From Homalodisca vitripennis (taxonomy: Eukaryota > Arthropoda > Insecta > Hemiptera > Cicadellidae): 64,000 nucleotides of DNA. A program made the position numbers and the translations under genes. The stretch is taken from positions 143,784,001-143,848,000 of the forward strand of contig NC_060212.1 in NCBI RefSeq assembly GCF_021130785.1. Reading direction: 5' to 3'. Position 1 is the first letter of the stretch. Every line of letters begins with the position of its first letter. Below the pieces are notes generated by a model. That model was not told the DNA's origin. It saw only the letters and a list, made by a program, of their open reading frames with translations, and made no database searches. This document shows positions 36,801-42,457 of the stretch, piece after piece.

Positions 36801-38595
36801 TTATGATCCTTCTAATGTCATTTTGGAGATTTTCCTAATATCGGCACAATTAGTTGTATTTTTCTCGGTTGCAGTTTTGAGTCAGAGTAAGGAAAAGTTA
36901 TTTGTTAAAGTCTTTCTTAATTTGTTCATAATACTTTTGATTTGATATCATTTCTAGTATTTTTACATTATTTGTCAGATATGAGTTTTGCTGATATGTT
37001 TGTCATTATAAACTATAGTAATAACCATGTTGCGTTTATTGGTTTTGGTAAGTGAAGTGTTACCTTTGTTTAGTTTGTCATTTATCGAATTTATAGTTTG
37101 TATATGTTTAACTTGATTTGATTAAGTGTGTTTAACTCTCTTGTTATTGTATTAAGATTCTTATTTGTTTTTGTTGTTGTTGTGGGAGGGTTTGTATTGG
37201 AGCTTCTTCATCTAAGAATAGTTTAGGTTGGTTGTTATCATGTTTACTGTAATTAATTCCTTTTCCAAGATGGCAACTTCATCTGTGTTTAAAGTAAGCT
37301 AGCTTTATTGATTTATCTGGGGTAAAATTTGAAGTAGAAGAACCTTAGCCTCAATGAAGTCTAATTTGAATAAAAGCTCAAAACGTAAAAAGACAAGTTC
37401 TTTATTTATCTCTGATTTCTTTTTGTTCTACATATTTCAGTCCAATCCAAATTCTTTCTGCTTTAATTTTGAATGCTGCTTTTGGTTGGTTTCTTATATT
37501 GTAATTGAGTATAATTTGATTTGATTTGGTTGTTTGCTAGTTTTGTTAAACACAGTTGCTTCTGTAACATTGTATATTAAATTAGTTACATTAGTGTTAA
37601 ATTAATGAATGTGGACTAAGTAGATTTGTTCTTCATTTCAGTTCTTCAAAAAGAACATCAATGATCTGTTGAAACACCCGAATTTCCCGAGCGTGGACCA
37701 TTCTGTGATAACAAAGCTGGTGACAGATGACAACCTGGGTGTTCCTGAGGCTGACCTGATAGGCGGAGTGCTGAAGTGGGCTCACCAGAAATGTGAAGAT
37801 TCGGATCTGGTACCCAATTTGGAGAACAAACGCAACATTCTGCGTTCTGGCACCATCAACAACCTCAGGTTCTTGGCTCTATCTAAGGAATATTTCGCCA
37901 GCCAAGTGGCTTTCAGCACTATGCGAGGGGATGAGAGCATTCTCACCTTGGAGGAAAGCTATGCAATATTGATGAACATGGTGCAGCCCAACTCATACCC
38001 GATGCCTGAAGGTTTCAGCACAATAACCAAGCAGAGGACTATTGTGGAATTGAATAGGCTGATAAGGAGAGTCTTCAACCCTCTCGGGAACTACCAAGTG
38101 GTCAACCCTCAGAGTCCGAGGTTGGACAAACTCACAGTTCTTCCTGGTCCAGCCCTTACTGCACCTTTTGGCTGTAAGAGTTTTTCGCTCGACCTCATCG
38201 TCAACAAAAATATTACCCTTTTCGGTATTCAAGTTCCTACTTTCTTCCCCGGGATGATCGTCTCAACACCAAAACTGTATGAGGAAACTTACATTGTTTC
38301 TATACAAAACGCATCTAAACCGAATAAGCCCATGATAGGGTCCATCAACTGGAGTGGGAAGGTGGCCTACAACTCTTTTGTCGACCTGCAATTCAAAGAG
38401 AACATCAGGTTGGAAAAGAACAGCACCTACACTATCATGGTATATACCAACAACATGTACTACCTCAATCAGAAGTTGTGCACTGTGGAAGAGTCAAATG
38501 GTGTCAAGTTCACATTGAAGGATAGTGTCACACTATTTGGCAAACCAGGGAAACAAGACTTTGCATTCATTTCTCAAATCATATATTCCCTTTAG
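12795..38595 (+). CDS. BTB-BACK-PHR protein gene, nine exons (5' end not found)
   Basis: Joined exons are 12795-12885, 12954-12997, 17162-17203, 20024-20116, 21336-21431, 23018-23157, 33785-33906, 35423-35627 and 37642-38595. They keep one frame of 594 codons plus stop. Domain order is a low-complexity acidic N-terminus, a BTB/POZ fold (FKLHSVILAM, VVIPDVEPDVFKQILE, YIYLDYVNLW), a BACK helical region (LIGGVLKWAHQKCE) and a C-terminal PHR-like beta domain. This is the architecture of the BTBD1/2/3/6 family. Those proteins commonly act as Cullin-3 substrate adaptors, or as scaffolds, in the cytoplasm. The sequence is divergent, and no exact orthologue is claimed. The largest intron (23158-33784) holds a gustatory receptor gene and several retroelements. 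The initiator exon lies upstream and was not recognised. Confidence 0.8.
12954..12997 (+). CDS. BTB gene, micro-exon (44 nt)
   Basis: The exon runs from a TTTTCTAG acceptor to a perfect GTAAGT donor. The only open frame reads CHDEEAGSTSQAIA, with a Ser codon completed by the next exon. It is acidic and Ser/Thr-rich, like the following exons. It enters in phase 2 and leaves in phase 1, so skipping it alone would shift frame. Confidence 0.5.
13000..15300. other. BTB-gene intron with GC/CpG-rich patches, origin unclear
   Basis: Within the intron after 12997, the patches at 13210-13290, 13820-14070, 14690-14740 and 14990-15250 are markedly richer in GC and CpG than the flanks. A 78-codon minus-strand frame (14053-13817) is Ser/Arg/Pro-rich with no domain I recognise. 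The 15000-15250 patch has several purine-rich direct repeats, including a GCCGGTGCCGGTGCCGGTG run. These could be an inserted element, such as a retroelement end, or a promoter-like island. The sequence does not decide it. Confidence 0.4.
15318..15395 (+). repeat. tRNA-like segment, probable SINE head
   Basis: The + strand reads GCATATGGGTAAGGCTGCGG, then TTCTAACCGAGAGGTACGGATGCGATCCTC in two blocks. This resembles an RNA polymerase III A box (TGGGTAAGGCTGCGG) and B box (GGATGCGATCC) at tRNA-like spacing, with an anticodon-arm-like TTTCTAACC. The acceptor stem is not convincingly paired, so a SINE or tRNA pseudogene is more likely than a functional tRNA. Confidence 0.4.
15400..17160. other. 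BTB-gene intron, no gene recognised
   Basis: This is AT-rich intronic sequence without long open frames. Apart from one small TTAA-flanked repeat (16502-16582), I see no structured feature. Confidence 0.5.
16502..16582. repeat. Short TTAA-flanked MITE (81 bp)
   Basis: TTAA precedes (16498-16501) and follows (16583-16586). The ends, CACATTGACTG and the complement of CAGTGAAGGTG, form an imperfect inverted repeat (about 9 of 11). TTAA duplication points to a piggyBac-type mobiliser. It is short, so chance is not excluded. Confidence 0.4.
17162..17203 (+). CDS. BTB gene, 42-nt symmetric exon
   Basis: The acceptor is TTTATAG and the donor G|GTTAGT. It encodes VSDGGGGDIEDTK in phase 1-1, so it can be included or skipped without changing frame. 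It is Gly/Asp-rich and probably disordered. Assignment rests on splice sites and frame agreement with the exons on both sides. Confidence 0.6.
17210..18480. other. BTB-gene intron, no gene recognised
   Basis: AT-rich. A minus-strand and an overlapping plus-strand frame near 17862-18213 are short and carry no domain. Nothing else is supportable. Confidence 0.5.
18487..19290. repeat. Inverted-repeat element with internal GC-rich direct repeats
   Basis: TTTTACGTGACAACGTCTTT at 18515-18535 faces AAGACGTTGTCACGTCAAAA at about 19272-19291, an inverted pair of roughly 20 bp. Inside the right half, TTATCTGCTTTATCCCGTGC is repeated at about 19133 and 19162, and CGGCGGACCCAC also twice. Such a structure fits a non-autonomous DNA transposon. 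No transposase is visible. Exact outer boundaries and target duplication are unclear. Confidence 0.5.
19400..19800 (+). pseudogene. Mariner transposase remnant with internal deletion
   Basis: The + strand reads DDREDTSDDKLIGRPATSKT followed by NLVQQDRRLTI, which is the mariner HTH linker region (GRP motif). Then, after missing the first catalytic Asp region, comes a segment with NISVLDHPPYSPDLVPCNVF and FPEVKLALKGMRFETVESV, the catalytic C-terminal part. The final catalytic Asp is replaced by Asn (PCN for PCD), and stops and frameshifts occur. Roughly 100 to 150 central codons are deleted. It lies in a BTB-gene intron in the same orientation as the gene. Confidence 0.85.
20024..20116 (+). CDS. 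BTB gene, 93-nt symmetric exon
   Basis: A TTATTTTTGCAG acceptor leads into LRSTGTPSSVGDC followed by TDDKTVPTLSESTSD. The exon ends at a GATG|GTCAGT donor. Phase 1 in and out makes it another cassette-compatible exon. It is Ser/Thr-rich and predicted to be disordered, with no domain. Confidence 0.62.
20735..20866 (+). repeat. Retroelement 3'-tail-like repeat
   Basis: The block reads TTCAGCACAATCCGTATAGC..., then a run of CCAAACATCCAAATATCCAAACATT, then CATTTATAATATTAGTGGGA in separate stretches. This pattern is a widespread insect interspersed repeat end, usually associated with RTE-type elements or their SINEs. The class is from memory of the motif, not a search. Confidence 0.45.
21336..21431 (+). 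CDS. BTB gene, 96-nt symmetric exon (Glu-rich)
   Basis: The exon follows a CACAATTTAG acceptor and ends at GATG|GTTAGT. It encodes NGQEKETVEEATGEAMEEV and then KEEDTTASTTGD. Phase is 1-1. The Glu/Thr-rich repeat-like composition continues the acidic N-terminal tail that precedes the BTB domain. Confidence 0.68.
21707..22826. mobile_element. TTAA-flanked MITE, 1.1 kb, piggyBac-like ends
   Basis: TTAA duplicates flank both ends (21703-21706 and 22827-22830). The termini are CCCTTTCAGGGCCAGG and the complement of CCTGGCTCGGAAAGGG, an imperfect inverted repeat. Near the right end GGCAATAT-TTGCC(G/C)CCTGGC motifs repeat three times (22718-22815). No transposase is encoded. TTAA targets and CCCTTT ends are typical of piggyBac-superfamily MITEs. 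Confidence 0.75.
23018..23157 (+). CDS. BTB gene, exon with start of BTB domain
   Basis: The acceptor is TGTGTGTAG and the donor CAG|GTGAGA. The last part reads RQRLNYLLTTSKLSDCTILV and then GKPDAQQ, the first helix and strand of a BTB/POZ fold (the usual L.....SDvxfxVG pattern). It enters in phase 1 and leaves in phase 0, matching the next recognised exon at 33785 across a 10.6 kb intron. Confidence 0.8.
23158..24230. other. BTB-gene intron 5' part, no gene recognised
   Basis: The open frame of the BTB exon continues to 23382 past the splice donor but has no similarity to the BTB fold. A minus-strand frame of 96 codons at 23518-23808 has no domain. Nothing else is seen. Confidence 0.5.
24235..24325 (-). 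repeat. tRNA-like segment, probable SINE or tRNA pseudogene
   Basis: The minus strand contains TGGTCAGAGTAGCACC (A-box-like) about 30 bases before GGGATCGAATCCC (B-box and T-arm-like, self-complementary around the loop). Spacing fits an internal polymerase III promoter. The acceptor stem does not pair well and no intact cloverleaf was found, so it is best read as a SINE head. Confidence 0.4.
25027..25428 (-). mobile_element. 5'-truncated non-LTR retrotransposon (RNase H clade) with TSD
   Basis: The minus strand encodes GHGPLRKHLMKVGLSQSNEC and RLCGEEESADHIWLDCPA, the cysteine-rich C-terminal finger of RNase-H-bearing non-LTR elements of the I/R1-like groups. The insertion is flanked by an 11-bp direct repeat TTCACAAAAAC (25016-25026 and 25429-25439). 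A poly(T) on the left marks the 3' end. Only the last roughly 400 bp are present, typical 5' truncation during target-primed reverse transcription. It is closely related to 30845-31860. Confidence 0.9.
25440..25560. other. Intron sequence between two LINE insertions
   Basis: A short host-like spacer. No feature recognised. Confidence 0.4.
25566..26500 (-). pseudogene. Jockey-like non-LTR retrotransposon, 3' part
   Basis: The minus strand from about 26436 reads TKQLVLGKYKEDTGRLTELE, STKYLGITIDDDLSWTPHID, then, after a frameshift at about 26200, SALYVIRQVKSIGDL, ETHLRYGIIVWGGTTAGNIQ and RLLVLQKRAIRIL. These are the thumb and C-terminal region of reverse transcriptases of jockey-like elements. 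The C-terminal part (HQYNTRHASDYCLPRHR, MWNALPEDLK) is also characteristic. The 3' end near 25566 reads AAATAAAGATGATTTGACTT on the minus strand. The 5' portion, with the catalytic YADD, is missing. Confidence 0.88.
26510..27287. other. Sequence upstream of the gustatory receptor
   Basis: AT-rich with no gene. It should contain the receptor's promoter, but no clear TATA or initiator could be chosen; GTATAAAATG directly at the start codon is too close to act as a TATA box. Confidence 0.4.
27288..28469 (+). CDS. Insect gustatory receptor, single exon
   Basis: This 393-residue multi-pass membrane protein starts at the ATG at 27288 (MQPLSKEVVIFSN). The upstream GTG in frame is not a plausible start. 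Hydrophobic segments fit about seven membrane helices, for example FFVFFWGLVLITLQTILS, LTLVVVFFSCA, SFIFIVTTGLFVYSSLLGY, MVIFFNSFAHITISLYYFSY and the C-terminal helix. The C-terminus has the family signature: LGFFHIHNSTLT followed by TYLVILIQF (about residues 383-391; TYhhhhhQF motif). Such proteins form ligand-gated cation channels in taste and internal chemosensory neurons. The ligand is unknown. Many insect Gr genes have conserved 3' introns, and this copy has none. It lies within the 10.6 kb intron of the BTB gene on the same strand. Confidence 0.93.
   Translation: MQPLSKEVVIFSNIFGGFPLKFTIDSKDRKRKLKFSFFVFFWGLVLITLQTILSAIGVYTDFSKRVADQPKWMFNDKSGFVTLIDFLSFNLTLVVVFFSCARKYQHFVSVLQILEHVDQNLHQNVLEVKAKAKVSFIFIVTTGLFVYSSLLGYTKFVKLDYKDYIKSIFYVLPLSSCFAQVSMFLHFTQVTQSVATRFGIINAKVKEEVMRNMRRRKINSQCLPSVNVPQSDRGLSSIWKIKSLMKTYWELCDAVHQANTFYGDQLMVIFFNSFAHITISLYYFSYSVIYEDTIITVLMGTWSIAHVAYLVLLVHPSTLVTKLAAETAPVICKLINMDLDPALVKCLEEFLLQLGKHKPRLSALGFFHIHNSTLTGMAGAVTTYLVILIQFLL
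28570..29840 (+). pseudogene. Jockey-like non-LTR retrotransposon, 3' part
   Basis: The + strand at 28631-28993 reads FGCFHSIISYGIIFWGNSSM, IFLIQKRIIRTICKV and LTLPAIYILES, the C-terminal reverse-transcriptase tail of jockey-like elements. After a frameshift near 28890 the frame ending at 29111 reads FMFGKIYNRIPAEIK and LKEYLIQRPYYSVEEYF. A 3' UTR of about 700 bp follows and ends near AAAATAAAATCTCGAATCTT (about 29815-29835), similar in style to the tails of the other LINE copies here. The element starts about 100 bp after the gustatory receptor stop codon and is heavily 5'-truncated. Confidence 0.85.
29842..30844. other. BTB-gene intron with copies of a short dispersed repeat
   Basis: There is no gene. 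The stretches at about 30590-30660 and 30665-30815 contain a recurring phrase: ACCAAAT.CCATAGAG, then AAGTC.ATAGCTCAATTAATTCT, then a GA-CAGACAG run. It recurs at 49755-49885 and 51095-51250. A looser copy may lie at 30385-30490. Confidence 0.5.
30845..31860 (-). pseudogene. Non-LTR retrotransposon with RNase H domain, 3' part
   Basis: The minus strand from about 31850 encodes an RNase H domain: KFYTDGS near 31760, YLILSDCQVALTALDGC near 31600, and YKSIHGNVKADAKIG near 31480 correspond to its catalytic DG, D and HG-N-AD blocks. It continues into GIRLISGMLAEHGRLRKHLM and ECRLCREEEESVEHIWLNCP, the terminal cysteine finger. Scattered stops show decay. RNase H plus this finger fits I/R1-like rather than jockey elements. 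It is closely related to 25027-25428, which holds only the last 400 bp. Confidence 0.88.
31865..32160. other. Spacer between two minus-strand LINE copies
   Basis: A 76-codon minus-strand frame (32168-31938) is Lys-rich with no domain I recognise. It may be part of the upstream coding region of the RNase H element, or unrelated. Confidence 0.35.
32162..33530 (-). pseudogene. Jockey-like non-LTR retrotransposon with decayed RT core
   Basis: The minus strand from about 33380 retains the reverse-transcriptase core in order: SLYLDLSKVFDCLRHNFILA (first catalytic Asp), GVPQG followed by a stop and VLGPILFVLFINDF, then MYTDDIVLLTANRN (the YADD box as YTDD). It then runs into NISWNSQVDKLCLKLRSALY and HALFESHVRYGISV. 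The C-terminal part (HEYNTRHAGTYVLPGHRTAM) lies at 32497-32264. Several stops and frameshifts break it. The 3' end near 32162 has AATAAAGAATATTGTCTATT. It is about 1.4 kb and 5'-truncated. Confidence 0.9.
33785..33906 (+). CDS. BTB gene, exon with BTB core
   Basis: A TATTTTCAG acceptor leads into EFKLHSVILAMTSPELEDLL, then EVVIPDVEPDVFKQILE at a GA|GTAAGT donor. The F.LH..ILA and IPDVEPDVFKQIL patterns are hallmarks of the BTB fold in BTBD-type proteins. The usual HK(Y/F)VLA reads HSVILA, a mild divergence. Confidence 0.88.
34030..34714 (+). mobile_element. PIF/Harbinger deletion derivative (685 bp)
   Basis: It is flanked by TAA on both sides (34027-34029 and 34715-34717), the 3-bp target of Harbinger elements. 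Ends AGGCCTTTTCACACTG and the complement of CAGTGTGAAATGGCCT match 15 of 16. Subterminal arrays of GTCCATGGA-type palindromes (CCATGGATGTCCATGGACGC) occur at both ends. The + strand at 34276-34510 encodes EYHHLIRNLKFDDDRFKTYF, RFNKDEFEEVLSIID and KKDTNYRKVISSRERLALW, the N-terminal part of a HARBI1-like nuclease. The DDE core is deleted. It lies in a BTB-gene intron. Confidence 0.85.
34720..35422. other. BTB-gene intron, no gene recognised
   Basis: AT-rich intron between the Harbinger derivative and the next BTB exon. Nothing recognised. Confidence 0.5.
35423..35627 (+). CDS. BTB gene, exon with BTB C-terminus
   Basis: The acceptor is CTTCCACAG and the donor AAG|GTTGGT. It encodes YIYLDYVNLWSVEKTQALY, then a helical segment LPHLCEKAVEYMM and ATDDQILTEECTK. 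This is the Y-Y-D and A..Y.v..L...C end of the BTB fold running into the BACK domain. A fragment resembling this exon (GTGGAGTACATGATGGCCAA) recurs at 35698-35717 in the following intron, a small local duplication. Confidence 0.88.
35891..36285 (+). repeat. Unclassified dispersed repeat, copy 2
   Basis: Same family and orientation as 6500-6930, sharing CACTTCTGGCTGGTTTAT, CATCACTAACTGTAAATGTT, AATGACTGTAGGAATAGGTG and CCAGAATATCCTG landmarks. It is in the BTB-gene intron after the 35423-35627 exon. No coding capacity is conserved between the two copies. Confidence 0.65.
36290..37641. other. BTB-gene intron, no gene recognised
   Basis: T-rich intron ending in the acceptor of the terminal BTB exon. 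The minus-strand frame at 36358-36642 has no domain. Nothing else seen. Confidence 0.5.
37642..38595 (+). CDS. BTB gene, terminal exon (BACK and PHR-like domains)
   Basis: A TTCATTTCAG acceptor opens 317 codons ending at TAG. The first roughly 130 residues are BACK-like (FFKKNINDLLKHPNFPSVD, ADLIGGVLKWAHQKCE, LTLEESYAILMNM). The remaining roughly 160 fit a PHR-type beta domain (CKSFSLDLIVNKNITLFGIQ, TYTIMVYTNNMYYL). In family members PHR lies at the same place. Codon use and GC are distinctly higher than in the surrounding introns. A candidate polyadenylation signal lies 134 bp downstream. Confidence 0.92.
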   Translation, partial: FFKKNINDLLKHPNFPSVDHSVITKLVTDDNLGVPEADLIGGVLKWAHQKCEDSDLVPNLENKRNILRSGTINNLRFLALSKEYFASQVAFSTMRGDESILTLEESYAILMNMVQPNSYPMPEGFSTITKQRTIVELNRLIRRVFNPLGNYQVVNPQSPRLDKLTVLPGPALTAPFGCKSFSLDLIVNKNITLFGIQVPTFFPGMIVSTPKLYEETYIVSIQNASKPNKPMIGSINWSGKVAYNSFVDLQFKENIRLEKNSTYTIMVYTNNMYYLNQKLCTVEESNGVKFTLKDSVTLFGKPGKQDFAFISQIIYSL

Positions 38596-38728
38596 TCGAT
38601 ATTTCCATGTAGCCTTAGGAGTCTTTAAAGAAGTTTCCATGTCAAAATGAAACAATTACATGAACTGGCGCTGTTTGATGCCTGAACATTGTTTTATATG
38701 GAACAATAATATTGACTTAGACTAGTAT

Positions 38729-38734
38729 AATAAA
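38729..38734 (+). terminator. Candidate polyadenylation signal of the BTB gene
   Basis: A canonical AATAAA lies 134 bp after the BTB stop codon, within TATAATAAACAATT. A T-rich stretch follows. No other AATAAA occurs between the stop and this site. Confidence 0.55.
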
Positions 38735-38836
38735 CAATTAAATTTTTCTACACCAAACTAAACGTTTTCATAAACCTTTTTCTTAATTAATTTGAATTTA
38801 AAACATTTGAGTGCCAATTAAAATTTAAAACATTAA

Positions 38837-39540
38837 CCGTTTGAGTGCCAAGTGCTTATTTAGGAGGTGTGTGTTCACTGCCAATAATTTATTTCAGGTC
38901 ATATCACTCAGTGCCCAACATTCTTTTGGTATTTGTGCAATGTTCCACCAAAAATTTTACATTAAATCAAACATAATGGTGTGATTTTTGTTTTATTCTG
39001 TTTGGGAAAAGTAGATTATAACTTTTTTTATTAAATGATAAAATCTGCTGAAATTTTGTAATAATAAAATTTAAAGTGTTTTAAATTTTGAAATACAAAA
39101 TTTGTAATTTTATGACCTTCATTTATTTGTATGTATATTTTTTATAGTTCCCTATGTAAATAAGAACAAAACTATCAAATTTAAAAAAGTGTGTATTTAT
39201 ATATTTAAATTTTATATATATATTAGTGGAAATTTGCACTTGTATATAAGTCGACTTTCATATTTGGCTAACAGCTTTCAAAGGCATAGAAAATTAAATC
39301 AAGATAGATAATCTATTTTGGAGTTATTGTGTATAAAGAGAAACTAAGTACAATGTCATATGTCAACATTTAGTTACAGAAAAAAATATTTGTTCATTGA
39401 ATATTTATAAATATTTAAAAAGCTGATCCAGCCAACCCTCTGCACTTTTTGTAAATATTGCGGGCCGGCCTCACAGCCCCTTGGCACCTTCCAGAGTAAC
39501 TTAGAGGCCAACTAAATCAGCTCTTGGCACTCATAGTCGT
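38837..39540. mobile_element. TTAA-flanked MITE (704 bp)
   Basis: TTAA flanks both sides (38833-38836 and 39541-39544). The ends CCGTTTGAGTGCCAAG and the complement of CTTGGCACTCATAGTCGT form an imperfect inverted repeat sharing GAGTGCCAAG. No coding region is present. The ends resemble the CCCTTTCAGGGCCAGG termini at 21707-22826, suggesting related piggyBac-type MITEs. A partial duplicate of the left tip (TTTGAGTGCCAATTAAAATT) lies just outside at 38807. Confidence 0.65.
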
Positions 39541-39544
39541 TTAA

Positions 39545-42457
39545 AATGTGTATTGTAAATTGACACCACCAACTATGTGTAGGTATCATTTATGTAAGCG
39601 GGCAATGATGACCTAAGTGTTTTTCGCCCCAAAAAAAAGGCACTCATAGAGGTAATCCATACTTACTTCCTATACTTATCTCATTCAAAGATTGCAATGT
39701 TTAAATTATCTAGAAAAGAAGTTTTAAAATGGTTTACAAAATTAAAATGTATCATATTGTCTGCAGATACGAGAAGCCTTGATAAAATGTTAAATAATAA
39801 TGACAAAAGTAGTAAAGGTTTTTAGTAAGGCATCTGATGTGTTAATAATGTTTTGTTTTTATATTTTATTTGAGGATGTGTAGAAAAAGACATACAGTTT
39901 TAAATTAATGCCTTTATGTCTAACCATATTGTCCACCATAATGTTCCTGTAGACCAGACAGTACATTTGATGAAATTGTAGTTTGATATGATTGAATGTT
40001 TTTCTCATATGTGACAGTATACTGGCCATTAAAATTGTCTGTGGTTCTTAAAGGGATAAAATTATAGGTTTGACCTCATCTCTCGGTTATCCAGACCGGT
40101 TTAAGCAAGTAGAGGGACCCAAACTTTTTTAAAGAATAAACAAATTTTTATGAATTACCTTGCACACATGTTCGGCCTTTGGGAAAAAATGTGTAATAGG
40201 GTATATTGTAACAAATTAACAATGTTGTAGTAAGGCTGTAAGACTTTGATAGTTGTAAATAATTAGCAATATATATATATATGACTGACGTCAAAGTCAA
40301 TTTCACCAACAATTTCAAAGCGACAATAGCAATGTATCAGCAGTTTCTTATTCAGCGAAAACAAAAACAAAACAATGAAAATGATTCAGATTATAGATAA
40401 ACAGATCATTATATTTTTAACAATCCATTACCACTGAAACACTAAAATCTATTTATAACACATTTTAAAACTTTAACCTCATGTTAAAAGCTGAGCTTCA
40501 GAAGTACAGCCAGCAGCTGCTACCTGGTGTTCCCCCCTGTAAGGATTTTAATGTCTGAAAAAAGAATTGGAAAACTGTAGTAAGATATTCAGACAAAATG
40601 ATGGAAATTATCTTTTAGTATGTGATTAATATAGTGTAATGTATTTTATATTTAATTATTTATTATTATTTATTTTTATTATCTAATTTATTTTTATAGT
40701 ACCAGATTTTTTAATGTAACTAGCATATCTTTGTTATTGAACGATAAACTCTATAAGAGGTATTGTAATAATATTATTTTTAAAAAAAATAAAAAAATTT
40801 TAGATATCTCTATCTTATCCTTTTTTAAGACACACAATGACAAGACATAGACAGATGTGAGATAGATGACATGTGGAATGAGTGTGTCTTGTTACTATCA
40901 AGGATCAGGTATATTTTAGGAAGGATCAGTAATTCACAACTCAGTGACTGAGGATGTACTGACTACAACTGAATCCTGTTGCCTAAAGTGTGATTGGCAT
41001 CATCAAACTCAGTTATACAGGAGTTCTCTAGCAATGTTATGATGTCGACCGAGAACTACACATGTTTGATAACTTTATGTGGACTCATGTAGAAACTATG
41101 TGGATTTTGACAAACTTGAGGTGAAGTTAATGCAATTTTATTTTATTTACAAAAATGTAATTTTACTTTTCTTGCAAAGGCCAGTAATCATGTGAACAGA
41201 AAGAATAAGCCTACCAGCCTTTACTTTCATTTAAAAGATAGAAAGAAAGGTCAGAAGTTCACCTTACATTCCTAGCCAAGAATTAGTCTGGATCATTATC
41301 ATTAATAGTCTATATTTGGTCTTTAAGCACAAAAATTAACCTTCTCCCCCAGTACTTAGCAATAACTTTGATAATGGGTCTCTGACGTTTACAGAATTTT
41401 TAAAGAAAGTCTGAAATCTGTAGGTTTCAGGATGTGTAAGAAATTTTAGTCAGCTAGTCAACTACTAGACCAATAACTAAGAGAATCAATTAAGTTTGAA
41501 TTCCCCAAGGTCTTTTGGTTACTCAGCTATTTATAATATTTTTTTATTATCTAGGAATCATTTGAATGTACTGTACTGTACTGAGCACGCACATCACATT
41601 CTCGTATTTTATAATGACATAATATGCATTAAATATTTGAATAATGGAAGTGTCAAAATTCTATTATGTTACTCCTCTTTTATGAATTTTATTCAATTAA
41701 AGTTTTGCTTGTTTAATATTCAAGATGTCTTTGCTTTGTTGCATTTGATACTGTATTAGTTTTAAAATTTACTAAATAGATGTGTAAATTTAAGTAAGGG
41801 TGCATTATTTTGTTTAATTATATGCATTAAAGGTTTGTCTAGCTGTTTTTATAAAATTTAGTTGTTTATTAACCCTCACATTAGGTTTATTAAATTTATA
41901 AACAATCTAGTTTGTCAGTTATAGTTCTGCTGTTTAGCTTTTCACGATATTGTCCAGAGTTTCCAGTAGACTGTGTATATGTGTTTGAATTTTATTGCTG
42001 AGCTGATCAGAGTTTAATTTCCCTCTACAGATTTTAAATGAAGTTGAAATATAATTATACTGATACATTATTTATTTTATTGAAAGTTATAAAAATGTTT
42101 GTTTAGATTTAAGTATGATTAATATAATAATGTATGTATAATAAAATTTGTTTATATGTAAACATAAATATTTGTGAAATTCCAATCCTAAGGTGCACGT
42201 CCATCTTTCAGCCTCTAATCCTTGCCATTTGAACTGCTTTGTATTTAATTTTCTATGTCCACTTATATGTTTTTAACTTGACTAGTATAGTGAATAATTC
42301 AACATAAATGTAAAAATCTGTAAATAAATCAATAGCTTCAAGATTTAAAAAATGCTTGTGTCCAAAAATTCCATTGTAACTTTTTTAAAGTTAAAGTGTT
42401 TCAAATCTCCTTTAGGAATGTGTAATAAAATTACCTGAAGAAGTTTTGTTTGATTTC
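39545..42457. other. Intergenic sequence, no gene recognised
   Basis: AT-rich. Open frames here (e.g. 41496-41759) are short, without domains and rich in codons expected from AT bias. There is a short TA run at 40268-40281. I see no gene or repeat structure. Confidence 0.55.
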
